Origin: Tubiluchus corallicola
Lineage: Eukaryota; Priapulida; Priapulimorpha; Priapulimorphida; Tubiluchidae
NCBI GenBank assembly: GCA_030141605.1
Contig: JAQGDQ010000188.1
Location: 140,001 to 202,000 of the forward strand
Direction of reading: 5' to 3'
DNA length: 62,000 nt
Below, one piece after another: positions 14,310 through 26,459 of this stretch. Within the stretch, counting starts at the first letter, position 1. Each line of letters starts with the position of its first letter. The notes beneath the pieces were generated by a model that did no database searches, was not told where the DNA came from, and saw nothing but the letters and a program-made list of their open reading frames with translations. Position numbers and translations under genes: made by a program.

Positions 14310-14697
14310 GGCGCATCCAGGGCCTATTTCAAGAGGGGGGAAGTGGGGATACTTCCCCGGGGCCTCACGCCAAGGTAACATTTTTTTGCTTTATGCGAAC
14401 ATACTGCCTCCTCTCTCCCTCTTTCTCTCTCTTACCGCATTCGCGCCGTTTGCCAGTATTAACAAATATTAAGGACTGGCCTTGAGAATAAAGCAGTTTT
14501 TCTTTCAATTGTTCTTTCCTTTAACAACTGTATAACTCCATATTTTCTCTTCGAAAATGCTTCTCCGGCCTTCTAGCAGTTCAAAATTTTTCTGGGCGCC
14601 AACCATGGTGGCGCTCGCCCCCCCCCCCCCCCGATGGGGCCTCACACGCCCCACTTCCCCGGGCCTCGCTTAGGCTGAAATAGGCCCTGGGCGCATC
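14310..14697. mobile_element. Non-autonomous hAT-type MITE with perfect 8-bp target duplication
   Basis: The element spans 14318-14689 (372 bp). It begins CAGGGCCTATTTCA and ends with the inverted complement TGAAATAGGCCCTG. Both sides are flanked by the same 8-bp direct repeat GGCGCATC (14310-14317 and 14690-14697). CAGGG termini plus an 8-bp duplication are diagnostic of the hAT superfamily. There is no room for a transposase, so it must have been moved by an enzyme encoded elsewhere. The interior contains GC-rich sub-terminal inverted repeats (GAAGTGGGG / CCCCACTTC, GGCCTCAC) and a run of about 14 C. The intact duplication suggests a fairly recent insertion. Confidence 0.92.
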
Positions 14698-14908
14698 ATT
14701 TTAGATTAGAATTTAATTTTGTAATCTATATTTTTTCTCTGATTTTTTTACTCTGCAACGTTTACTGTCAAGTGAAAATTGTGCTGCAAGTTTCACCAGA
14801 GTAAATTAATATGGAAATTTGAATGCAGTTTTTCTGGAATAAACGTACATGCCAGTGAGATACAGATCATAATAAAGCTTCTCTTACTGACTACTGATAG
14901 TTGGCTAC

Positions 14909-15024
14909 AGATGGCGCCAAAACACTTTAGTGCGTTAACGTTATTTCAAAACTGTTAAGGAAGCTTTGCGGGCTTTAGTTTGTGTAGACTATATTCAAAG
15001 CGGCTACATCGCGGCAGATGGCGC
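14909..15024 (+). promoter_or_regulatory. Pair of identical CTCF-like motifs in the same orientation
   Basis: CAGATGGCGCCA occurs at about 14908-14919 and again at 15015-15026. Each contains AGATGGCGC, an exact match to the AGRKGGCRS core of the CTCF consensus. They are 107 bases apart on the same strand, in the intergenic space between the Lhx6/8 and FoxN4 genes. AGATGGC also resembles a YY1/Pho site. This is motif evidence only. Confidence 0.35.
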
Positions 15025-15026
15025 CA

Positions 15027-16639
15027 CAATACAGTGTATTACTTATTACTTATGCGTATTATAAAATAATACTGCATGAAGCTCAAAATACAGGTTAAAG
15101 GAAAAAGAACTACAAACTGATATCATAAATTCACTAATAGTTACTAAATTTTCTACAAAGAAATGCACTTTATTTACACAACAATGCAAATTTCTGCATA
15201 AAAAATAACACACAAACGCATTAAAACAATTTTGTCTTTTTAACCAGTTAACACAGGACCAAAAACATGTATCAAAATTCAAAACATGATTATTATGAGT
15301 ATAAAACGTATAACGTAGGCTACCATGTATTTATACAAAAATTTATCTTGCAGCTTCACCTGCTAATTTTTACATTTCGTTGAACAGTATAGTTTTAGTG
15401 CAACAGGTACAAAATTATCATCATCGAAAATTGTGTACGTTCAAAACCTGCCTACTATACGAACAGTTTGACTGTAATCGTGTTCACATTATATAATTAT
15501 TAATTAGCATTAATATTATCAGCTGCTACATTCAGTGAGTCTTAAAACATGAGTACAATTACTTAAAGATAAACTATATTAGATCTACGTATACAAATAT
15601 ACTCATGTACGTTTCAAATAAGAGAGAGATAAGCTCAATTAAGTTGTGACATTAATTGCGCAGATAATAGTTTTATGCATTTTTCGTTTTTCACTATCTG
15701 GAATATCAGTACTATGCTAAAAATATGAATATTCTAGCTATTTGAATATTTAATACAGCACTAAAAATCAGCACTTCCAAACATGTCTATTACACAGAAA
15801 TTATAACATAGGCAGTACAGAACAAAAATGGATATGAAATTGTGGAGTTAAAGACATGCGCGTCATGAGTAAATGTGCACAATTGTAATCACTATTAGGA
15901 TATGTAGATTTCCCTGAGAATTCTAGTACGAAATAATCCAAAGGCAGTCATCTTAAGCTATTGTGTCATTAAATTAACTGATAAAAACATCGATTTAAAA
16001 ATGGACTCGACCTTAATTACAAAGGGTTACATGTATTGGCGGTCAAATTACCAACTCATGTAAAATACGAGTATTAAAAAATCGTACTTGCTCTATTTAG
16101 TGGCACAAAGTCTATGACCTATCTGAATTTCTACTTAAATAGTGTATTGTTAAAAAAAAGAAAAAAGAACGCTTCACAACTTTAATTGTTTAAAGGTTTT
16201 TACTGTGCTAAATCGTCCTGTGCTACTCATTGTCAAAAAAATAATAATACAGAAGCAATAATTTAAAAGTCAGAATCACATTGTTGCTTGAGCGGAGATA
16301 AATATAATAAATAAACGTGAACTAGTCTAACGTGTCTTATTAAATAGCCGTCATGTTAAGCAATAATAAAATTAAAAATAGACAAGCGTAAAATTACGGT
16401 CTTTGGTTTCAACACCAATGTTTCCAGAAATGTTTGTTTAGTTTCATAAGATCAGTAAACAAATTCACCGGAACTATTTCACAACTCAAACATACAACTC
16501 TAAACAAGCACTATAAACCTGCCTACATCATTATTAACACAGAAATCATAAGAAAATATAAAACCATGTATAATATTTTTGTATATAACTTATCAAAAAC
16601 ATAGAAAATATCAGATAGTGGTCTTGAAATGGCTGAAGT
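15027..16639. other. AT-rich 3' flank / possible 3' UTR of FoxN4
   Basis: This lies immediately downstream of the FoxN4 stop codon on the minus strand. No coding signal is visible. An ATTAAA-type signal on the minus strand near 16181 could end the transcript, but I see no decisive poly(A) site. Confidence 0.35.
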
Positions 16640-17990
16640 TCAAATGGCTGACACTGTCTTGCTTCCAAGAAAAATGTTGTGACTTGAGTTGTCAGTGTAA
16701 GACTTGGTATTGTTATTGGCACTGTAGTGATTCTGTGCATATATGTAGCTACCATTCACTGCAGGCGGTGCGTCGTACACAAGAGAATTTCCACTGGAAG
16801 TGGTCTGAACTCCGGAAGGCACTGCTTGATCCTGACCAGGACTAAAATCTCCAGGATCTGCAGGATCCGACCAAAATGTACCACTCGGCTGCAATAGGAC
16901 TCCATACTACAAAGATTAAAAATGTACCAATTAAAAAACTTAGGTATAACAGTAAACAGCTTAACTATAGGACAACAGAGCAGTTGCATTGAATGTTAGG
17001 GCACGCAAGGCTAATCAGTAACTTAGTCATATCAGTTTCAAATATATTACATTTTTGACCAACTGTAATTTTTTACAACGAAAATAACATAAAAAGCATA
17101 AAATTAAAAATAGCAATAAAATGCTGAAAATAAATCAAAAATTAGAAATTATAAATCATACTAATTAATTACTATGGTAGTACATTCAAAATCTCCATTT
17201 TACTCAAAATGTGCTCTGTGAAAATAGAACAAGCTATCATTCATTTGCAAAAAAATGGTATTAGCGAAAACTTCTACCCTCGAACCATAGTTCATAACTG
17301 CAAAGCCTACGAAATTAGAAAGAGCTAAACGTTTCGTGAACTCGAACTGAAAAGCATTTTCGTGGTTGAAATTGTGAAAACAGAACTTTCATCGCTGTCT
17401 AGTTTTGCCAATAATAAAGCCAAAATAAAGTTTAGAAATTGCTCAAGAGAAAGAAAAACACACCATATCTACCTTCATGTCGACATCACCAAATGTTTGT
17501 TCAAACTGATCGCCTCCAAACAGAGCCAACTCTGTGAGAGCACCATGTTGCTTCCCCAAGCTATCAGGCTTTAGATCGGAAACAATGGTGTGAGACGGTG
17601 AACTCTGGTCCTGTGAATCAGACGTCTGTGGTATTCCTTTTTCTAATGCTTCAAGTCGATCTATAACAGAGTTAAACTATTGCTCTACTGGTTTTTTTCT
17701 ATACCCTGTATTTATTTATTTATTCTATTTAACAATATTACAGAAATTATTGTTTTTCCAGTGTTGTTTATCTCAATGATTTGTAAATCTCACTGAAGAA
17801 TTTCCGATTAAGAAATTCAATTTTCACAAATAATAACATTAGCAAAATCACGCTTCAGTAATGGCATTACGATTCAGACAGGTCCACGAGGATCTAGTTC
17901 GTTATTAAAAATAAGCATAACTCATGTTGAAATGCGTCATTATACAATCATGCAGATAGCAACATATTTGAAAATTAACGTTGACATTTA

Positions 17991-18022
<32 letters not shown>

Positions 18023-18043
18023 GAAGAAGAAGAAGAAGAAGAA

Positions 18044-18118
<75 letters not shown>

Positions 18119-21100
18119 AATAATAATTTATGGAATAGTTTGAATGCATTTTACATGATGCTCAAATGCATTTTATCAGCAAAAGACCATCAATAAGAAC
18201 ACAATATCATAAATGTAAATTAATTCTTAAAATATTCCCCCCAAAAAATCCTAAAAAATGAATTCCTAAAATATATAAATCTGTTACACATAAAACCATT
18301 ACACCTTAATCGGTTAAAAATACATTGAATTCGGACAGAAAATGCACAAACGAATATCAACTCAGTTGCAGAAAACTTCATGAGAATAGTAAATTTTCTG
18401 TCCTTTTTAACACAATCAAGCGACTTAATAGACGTAATTGCAGCGACAGAGTTCCACGGTTTTCCACATATCGAATGGCACCCCACAATTTCACTGTATT
18501 TTGATTTTTAAAGTAGTACTTTTCTGTTTAGGCAACCAGTTTTACCTTATAAGTTACGTTCAATAATATGATATTTACTCAACTAAAATTTGCAACCCTT
18601 AAGCACCTGCGTTAGTGTAAAATGTGTCGAGAGCTGGGCGACTTGTTTGTAAAACACTTGTAGAATCTAAAATGTATCTACGATTCTAGATTTAATTAAT
18701 TTAAATGACTAAGTCTAAATCATCCAAGCACAAAAAATCTAATTAAAAAAGTAAATACAAACCAGGATGAGCCATAGCGCGTTTTATAGCTATTGGATCT
18801 TTCTTTCTCCACTTTAAACACTCCTCTTCCATTTTCTCAATCTTGGCAGGATTTAGTGCCCAAAGGCACCCCTTCCTGGCGTTACCCTGGCCTACGGGTC
18901 GCTCAATCTTCTCAAAGCATTTGTTAAGAGATAAATTATGTCTAACTGAATTCTGAAAGCATAAATGAACAGGATAAATAGCTAGTAACGATGTATTTCC
19001 ATAATGTTTATAAAATAGTATCCATACATACAATCACACTAAATCATATTAGATAACCACTAATTTACTGTGTTAACCACTATAGGCGCTGTAACTGGAG
19101 AAAATCTGTATTTTAGGAGAACACGGCACTTTTGTTTCTAACTATGTGCAAAGAGGAAATCAAGAAAAGACCTGATAAATTTTCTGCTCGTAAGACATTC
19201 GAAGCCAGAAATTCTGCTGCATCTAAGTCATTAGTTTTACTATATGTATGTCATACATGTAGGATAATGGACGCACGCTGATTCCTCTAACAGCCTGACG
19301 AAACAACTCTATAACGCATATAACATGGCAAACTTCTGAGTTCGGAAAATTCAGAAATTTCCATGGCGCAATGGTTAACACAGTCAGAGTCTCAGCAGAA
19401 GCAAAAATCGTTGTGCTTTCCTATTTATTTACTATAACTAAAAAATTATCAATAGAGTTACCAAGTCTAAACTTATTTCGAGAGACAAAACTAAAGTGTG
19501 AAGCACAAAAATGTTATTTACAGACTGGAATACTATTAAAAACCTGAAAATCTACAAATTAATATGTTTGTCACTAGAAAGTTTTCTGTGACAAATTTCG
19601 ATTACAGATAAATATGCTTTTAGAATGGAAAAAGCACAAGTTTCCACGAAACGTTTCGCTCGTTCAGAAGTCAAAACCTCTCACGAGCAACTAAGCCATG
19701 TCTTATAAATGCCAACGCTTGAACGCGCCACCGAAAACGTTCTCGTGCGAATTAAGCTTAACAATCTTACCTTCCATCCTGCCGGTGCTGTCTTGAAGTA
19801 CGGAAAGTTTTCTCTGAAAAAAATACGCATTAATATAGTTAAGATGAAATTATTATTATTTATTTTCGTTTACTTAACATCCAATAGTACCGAAAGTTTT
19901 AATGAAAGTTCTGACCACTTTGGCCTTCACCAGTCACTGAAATACAAGCTCAATGATGGAGGACAGACATCACCTGTTGAAGGAGAATTGGGTTCTGGGA
20001 ACGAAACGTTTAAAGTATGAAAAGGAAAGGGCATTAAAGCACTATCGCATTAATTTGAGACATCATACACTCTGTTATTAAGCGCTTTCCGGTGATCAAT
20101 ATTCAGTACTAATCAATAATTCAAGATCAGGATAATATCTATACTGACCAGACAAATTGCTTTTATTACAAAAAACTAAAGTTCTGCATGTGTCAATGCT
20201 GATGGATCTTTACAAATATTCTTGTTTTTTCCTCTTCTTTACTCTTTCCCTTTTATTTCTCATAACAGCATTTTGTGGAGAATCAATTACAAATACGCTT
20301 ACAATAAATGAATATTTGTAACGATTTTTGTTGGCATAATAATATTATACATAGTGTCTATAAAACTGCATATGAATTAAGCAGATCCAATTCTGTTCAC
20401 CCTCTAGTTCTATGGCTAGTTTTGCATGGCGAGTGTACGTGCATTGGACTTTGACCACCATGTGCACCCGTTAAGCATTTTTGAAGTGTACTTTGACCAT
20501 TCAACCATGTTTAACTGTTTACTCTTTAGTCAACTTATCAAACAGTAGCAGCTGGTCTGGTAGATGATAAGAAAAATAATGGGCATTTTTCCAAGTTTTA
20601 CGTGCAATGAGTCACTGCAGTTTCATCATCGTCATCACCATCGTCATCATGAATATTATTTTATAATCATCGACAACTCAAAAATCTAAAATTAACTGAC
20701 TTATTTTCACCGTGTGCCAGTTTGTGTTAGCTCAGAAACAACTGAATAACATTATTTCTAAAAATTAAAAGTACGCATTTAATTTTATTTAAAGGTCCAG
20801 TACGCATATTTTGTTTCCCTTATGTATAGGCACTTGTAGATGCACGTAACAGATTTAAATCTTGCATATGGTGGCCTATTTTCAACTATACATTTTTACG
20901 GGGCGTTTTTTGCAAAGGCATGGCACGTATGTAACGCACTCAAATACTTCATTCGTTCAGGTAATCATAGTTTCCATATTCTATAAATTTTTATCATTAC
21001 AAACGGCAGAACTAACCGCAAGTTTTGAATTCCCGCACAACAACGTTATGAATGGAATGACGTTCGTCGCGGTTTATGATTTCTTTGTGATTATTTCAGC

Positions 21101-22814
21101 TTAGTTTCTATTCAGGGAGGCAGTCATTTAAAAACCGTTGGAGCTACTTATATGACGTGACGGTTTAAAGGTTCCGTGGTCAGGTAGGCTTAGCACCTGC
21201 TCCCACCTGCCTGTCATTTTACTAGCTAGCGAAACGTAAAACACAAGTGGTGAAAGTTAAATCTGTAACTGATTTTTCGCGCAGCCTTGCATTACAACTG
21301 TCGTTTTGTTGTATGGGGACGTGGAACGTTAAAGTGTCGAGGATTAGGTCAACAGAAAAACCTCAGCAACAGAGATTTAAACTGAAAATGAAGGTCTAGC
21401 AAATATGAGGAACAGCGTAAACGTCTATGTGCTCATGGTCGCTGAAACTTTAGCTAAACAACAAATAATTGCTACAACAAAAGTTTCATAACAAACAAAT
21501 TAAAATCATCAACGTTTCAAAATGATCTACAGTTGAGTTTAAAAAAGGTCACGAGAAAAATAAATAATGTGGGGACAAATGATTTACATAACACGTTATT
21601 TTGTTGTAATTAAAAAATAATTAATTTACGCAACAAAATAAGTAGAAATATTCCATTAGTTAAGTGTTACAACATAATAATTAAAAATATTACCTGCCCC
21701 AAAAAACTTGAATTTATTTAGTTTCACTGCCATCAGTGTATGTACGCCAAATAACTGTAAAGTCAGCAATTTTTTTAAAAAACCTAAAAAATTTTGCCCG
21801 GCTTAATTTTTTACACGAGCACTGAGCTATCTATTTTTTTTAAAGTCAATTAACTGGCTTTTTATACTGAAGGTCAGTGTGCATGTTTACAGTGTGCAAA
21901 ATGCAGACCGTTAGAAAAAAACAAATGTGTTTTCTCAATTATTATTTAAAAATCAGTCTCGACCTTACTCCAAATAATAGATATCACGCTAAAAATTAGA
22001 CACGGCTAATAGAAAATTAGATAAATGTTACACATCCTAACAGATTTTTAAAACCTTTATTGTTGGTTTTGGACCAGTTGATAACAGTCTCGAGTTTTAT
22101 CTAATTTTTGTGTTGGATATAACAGAATTTTTCCTCCCGTAATTGTAATAAATCATCAACTTCTCAGTTCACTTGTAAATTACAAGTGCTACAGCAAAAC
22201 AAAACTTACATCATGAAATTGTAGATCTCACTCACTGGTAGACAACCTGTCTTACAGTTTTTCAGTGCCATTGCAATCAAGCAACTGTAGGAATAGGCAG
22301 GCTTGTCCCATTTCTTTTGAACTTCCCCAAGTTTATGATCACGTTGCTGAGACTGAACAAGAGCGAGATTAATAGACGAAGGATTCGTTTGCCTATGCTG
22401 AGAGTATAACGGCGGAGGTTGCAGAGTTATAGTTCGTGGCGGGCTATCAAAATTGTGTAAACTATATGGTGGTGGTGGCTCGCTAGATTGCGGTAACCCT
22501 GTTTGTGGATCTACCATAATGTTTCTTACGTCACTACTCATCTGCTGAAAACTAGTCATGTCGATATTATTTGCCCAAGAAAGAGCATCATTTGACACGT
22601 TTTGATGTGGCCAGCCACGAAATAATGTCAGTTGTTGTTCGCCAGAGTTCAAGTCGTGCGCACCGTTACTAACCAGCAACTGTTGCTGTTGCTGCTGCTG
22701 TTGTTCTAACGGTGGTGATTGCATATCACATTCTATCATGTCTTGGAGTGACATGGTATCATGCCTGTGTTGACCGTGGTGCGCTGCTATTTGAGTTCCA
22801 TTGTAGTAATCCAT
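16640..22814 (-). CDS. FOXN4: FoxN4 (FoxN1/4) forkhead transcription factor
   Basis: Five coding exons join in frame: 22210-22839 (start ATG at 22814), 19771-19813, 18763-18952, 17473-17660 and 16640-16906 (stop), giving about 430 residues against roughly 520 for human FOXN4. The N-terminal 170 residues are Q/P/S-rich with an eight-Q run. The winged-helix domain (about residues 170-265) is split by three introns: [16 protein letters not shown] and LPVSEIY in the first exon, [14 protein letters not shown] in the 43-base microexon, then [15 protein letters not shown] and [13 protein letters not shown]. Helix 3 ([13 protein letters not shown]) is intact, so DNA binding should be too. The C-terminal tail ([11 protein letters not shown] onward) is low-complexity and probably activating. 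FoxN4 proteins are nuclear regulators of neural and ciliated-cell fates. An in-frame reading extends 8 codons upstream of the ATG to the acceptor at 22841-22840, so an upstream start is not fully excluded. Confidence 0.93.
17991..18126. repeat. (GAT)n / (GAA)n / (GAT)n / (TAA)n microsatellite
   Basis: About 128 bases of trinucleotide repeat, GAT with a central GAA block, then TAA. It lies in the FoxN4 intron between exons 17473-17660 and 18763-18952. Reading it as a D/E-rich protein is an artefact of the repeat. Confidence 0.97.
21181..21209. promoter_or_regulatory. Clustered E2-box motifs in FoxN4 intron
   Basis: CAGGTA (21181-21186), CACCTG (21194-21199) and CACCTG (21204-21209) lie within 29 bases in a locally GC-richer patch of the long FoxN4 intron (19814-22209). 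CACCTG/CAGGTR sites bind bHLH or Zeb/Snail-type factors. An enhancer is possible; evidence is motif density only. Confidence 0.3.
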
Positions 22815-22839
22815 TCCACCGATGTTTCCTTGGGGTTTT

Positions 22840-24093
22840 CTAAAACCAGACGCAAATATTATTACAGTAAACAAGACTGTGTCGTAATCAAAGACAGTGT
22901 TAACAATATTGGAAAGTTCAACCCTGATATTTAAGACGAATAATTATATTGACAATTATCAGAAGGCATAAGATAAAAAAACAGCTCATACTAATACATT
23001 TCGTTTAATTAAGCCTGTTATAATTAATCACTGGCGTAACAGTTTTTTCTACAAGTTTTTTACAAAAATTTTAAGCTCTATTAGTAAACTACCCAACGCT
23101 GATTACTCTGATTTGGAATGGCTATGGAATGGTAAAATAAAAAGGAAATAAGATGTATGATTCTCTATACACTTATATAATTTGCAATGACTTATCCTTT
23201 TTGAAAACTATTATTTTGGCATTAGATTTTACGTTGAGAAACATAAGCGCTTTTAATTATGCCTCATTTAAACGAGGTACAAGCCTTTAGTTGTTAGAAT
23301 TAGTAAAAGTGCAATATAAGCCTATTGACTCATGATCATAAAATTAAACCTATATCGAAAATTTAAGTTCTCCTTCAGCTATGATGACTCCTTCAGTTGT
23401 GTGAATAAAATTTTAATTATTGATTTTTGTCTGGTCTAGTGCCTGTTTCTACTGTAGTTGCTGTACAATATGAATTTATATAATTAAGTCTACGTTATAA
23501 ATTGAAGCCTGAAATTCCACCAAAGGTACTTTAAACCAAAAAAAATTAAGAACACCAAAAATCTATTAGCTTCATTTTGAATTAGTAACGTGTGTGTCTC
23601 TAGGTCTAGGCGTAAACAAATGGCTATAATATGTACACTGATGTATCGTACTGAAACACTATACGGAAGGTGTAACCAATCGTCTGCAGTTCAAGTTTAA
23701 AGTTTTCCACAGTGCTGAGTGCTCCTATAATTTATTTTACGCATGATATTATATTCGAAAAATCACCTGTATAATATAAAAAATATACTATATGTTCATA
23801 ACCAAAAATTGAAGCCCTCACGCGTGCCTATAAAATTTTTTTATAATAGCGTATGTTAACTGTGATGAAAAAGTAATGATAATCTGATTCTGACCGAACT
23901 AGTTAAAAATTAGCTGTATAGGCCTATATTGTTGCAGTCTAAGCAGCCTCAAATTGCCTTATATAAGTTTGAAAATATAATCCATTAAATTTTCATTTGC
24001 TAATTATAACTGAAGATGATAATCTGAAAAGTTGTTAAAATTGAAATTGCACAAGTAGTTTAAACAAAAGCAAATTTAAAAATTCTTCCTTAC
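22840..24093 (-). other. Probable FoxN4 5' UTR intron
   Basis: This is the AT-rich sequence between the candidate first-exon donor and the coding-exon acceptor. I saw no coding exons or repeats in it. Confidence 0.35.
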
Positions 24094-24390
24094 CAGTTAC
24101 ACCTGAATTTGTGTCGTGTAGTTTTCACAGTTAAAAAATCCAGGCAGACTGAAGAAAAATCATGTTCACTTGTGCAGCACTGAAATGTTATTACTTGCAG
24201 CTCCCAGATTAGAATTTTACTACGCTCCATGGCATTCCAATAGTAATGACTTGTAGTACTACTAGAGTAACGTTGTAAATTGACCTCCAGGACAAAGAAT
24301 TTGAAATATGGTGTTGGGATTGGTCGCCCTGGCACGTGACTAGCCCACCTCCGCCAGCATTGGTTAATTCGAACTCACCATATAAATATA
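24094..24390 (-). promoter_or_regulatory. Candidate FoxN4 promoter and noncoding first exon
   Basis: On the minus strand this patch is locally GC-rich and contains AACCAATG, an E-box CACGTG and GACCAATCC (CCAAT boxes), all within about 60 bases near 24320-24375. About 230 bases downstream is a good donor, AACTG|GTAAGG (exon end 24094). Splicing to the FoxN4 acceptor at 22841-22840 would place a TGA just before the first shared codons, consistent with a 5' UTR exon and translation from the ATG at 22814. No transcript evidence is available, so this is inference. Confidence 0.35.
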
Positions 24391-25560
24391 CACTTGTAGG
24401 GCGCATTATACTGCATGCATTGACGGTGCAATGGGTGCATGCATGGCTGATAAAGTTCATTTGAGTAAAAACACGTGTGTCCGCCGAATCCAGGGAGTTG
24501 GATTTTAAATAGTGAAAAAGCTATAATGAACTTTAAGAAAATTACTAAAATAAAAATACTTAGCATAGCATATAGCTTTTCTATTGTTAAAATAATACAA
24601 GTAAATCAAAGTAGCAGGTTAGTATACTCTTTGCGGCATGTACTGAAGCAATGGCGTACAATTTTGAGTGATAAAAACAGTTGAATGAGTTTATTACGAA
24701 ATTTTTCAGTTATTACTGTCTAATTTTTTTGTGTATGTGGATAATTCTTTGTTATTGCCGTCAACATTGTTAAATAAACTTAGATTAGTTTTAAGTTTAT
24801 ACATGCTGGTAGTTCAGTTAATAAGTCATAAGCCCAAATCGTCACCTTTTCTGCTTGTTGTTATTCAATTTTAATTTTTTAATCAATTCAATTCTCTTTT
24901 ATTTGACAAAATACATACAATGTACATTGGCAAAGCAATATAATACAATCGGTTTATACGATAGTTTAGTAAATATTGTTAAGTAAAAATTAAATAAATC
25001 TGTTTTTATATAATAACCCACAGTGATAGCTGCATAACATTACATCGATACCAAAACTAATTTTTAAAGAGCTATGCACCACTCACTAAAAATTTTCTGC
25101 AAAATGACAAGCACCTTTTAGATTGAAAATAAAAAATATTGAATTCGGGCATGCGTCTGACATAATTATACGTACCGTAAGGAGGTTACAAGTATGACAC
25201 GTAATATAAATAACATGTAATATTACATACACTGTGCTTTTTTATAATCTACATATTATTTGAAGATCTTTTATTGCATTATTATTATTAATAAGCTATT
25301 GCTATAATTAATAAGGAACTATACATAATTACATACGCACAATATAATTGATCATAAAATTTTCGATACTAACTACTGACAATAATGTTATCATCGAAAG
25401 CCTGCATGTGGCAAAAAAATATTGCTCAAATTAACTCTGACGAAATCATTTTCAGGAAATCGAGGTTAAGCGAAAATTTCATCTGTAAGATTGGGTGAGT
25501 TTATAATTGACAATTACATTACGCTGATGTATGCCAAATGTTCCATATATATATATATAT

Positions 25561-25650
25561 ATGTTGGTCAGTAAACTATATATTTATATGCATATATATA
25601 TATATATATATATATATGTGCATATAAATATATAGTTTACTGACCAACAT
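25561..25650. repeat. Perfect 30-bp inverted repeat around a (TA)n core
   Basis: The left arm 25561-25590 (starts ATGTTGGTCAGTAAAC) is exactly complementary to the right arm 25621-25650 (ends GTTTACTGACCAACAT). Between them is a (TA)n tract, so the whole 90 bases can fold into one hairpin. Another (TA)n run (25545-25560) precedes it. No target duplication is clear. It may be a very small hairpin MITE or an expanded palindrome. Confidence 0.85.
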
Positions 25651-26459
25651 TTTCTACAGCCATCTAATTTAGCAAAATACACAACATATAAAACAATTTG
25701 TTCAGTGACAAGCAAGACAAGACACATTACTATATGACATATAATTTTAGCACGACATTAATTATTAATTACAATCGTGAAAATTTATTGAAGTAAATGA
25801 GTTAATTAAAGATTACTATTTTCACAAAATTTCGTTTTATTTATAGTGAGTTGTGTCGTATAAAATGGATACCTTGAACATAATCAGTATTTAGTTTCGG
25901 GACATTCTAGCACATCATGATTAGGATTTGAACAGCATTCAAATTGCAAAATTGACATATTCTGTTCTCCCGTGACATCCTTCCCCACCTGCTAATCTCA
26001 GTTATTACATCAACAGACAATTGTAAAGGTAGGTATATAGTACTATATAAAGGTTTTAGAAATACATGGCAGTTGACTAAACATAAAAAATAATAACGAA
26101 TGCAAAATTTCGCAAAAGATAAAACACATTTACTGGTATTTTCCGTTATCCCACACAATTTATCAGGTAGTGGTAACGGACTTAGCGTGTGTTGCAGAGA
26201 AGACGCAATTGAAGCCTGGGTGATTGGAACCTCTTCGTTGTTGTTTTGATTGGAGAAAATTATTTGCTAATATCCGAAGATATATAATTTTCAAATTGAC
26301 CATCATTCGTGCAGAACCCCGAAGTAACCCAAATAGAAGGAGGTCGAAAGGCAGATAGCTTTCAATCCCATCATTTATTCCCAAACCGAAAACCCATAAC
26401 GTTGAACGTAGCTAGAAAATTATAAATTTTTGAAATGAAACTCACTCTAGCAAAATGAG

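Noticed and set aside
16579-16845. 88-codon plus-strand frame, and further minus-strand frames, over 16546-16989
   Set aside because: They are off-frame or antisense readings of the last FoxN4 exon.
17981-18196. Open frame encoding long D and E runs on the plus strand
   Set aside because: It is only the translation of the (GAT)n/(GAA)n microsatellite in a FoxN4 intron.
19361-19410. tRNA-like A box (TGGCGCAATGG, followed by TTAAC)
   Set aside because: There is no matching B box or cloverleaf downstream; at most it is a decayed tRNA-derived fragment.
19709-20020. 103-codon plus-strand open frame
   Set aside because: It overlaps the FoxN4 microexon on the other strand and has no domain; it is an antisense shadow plus AT-rich chance reading.
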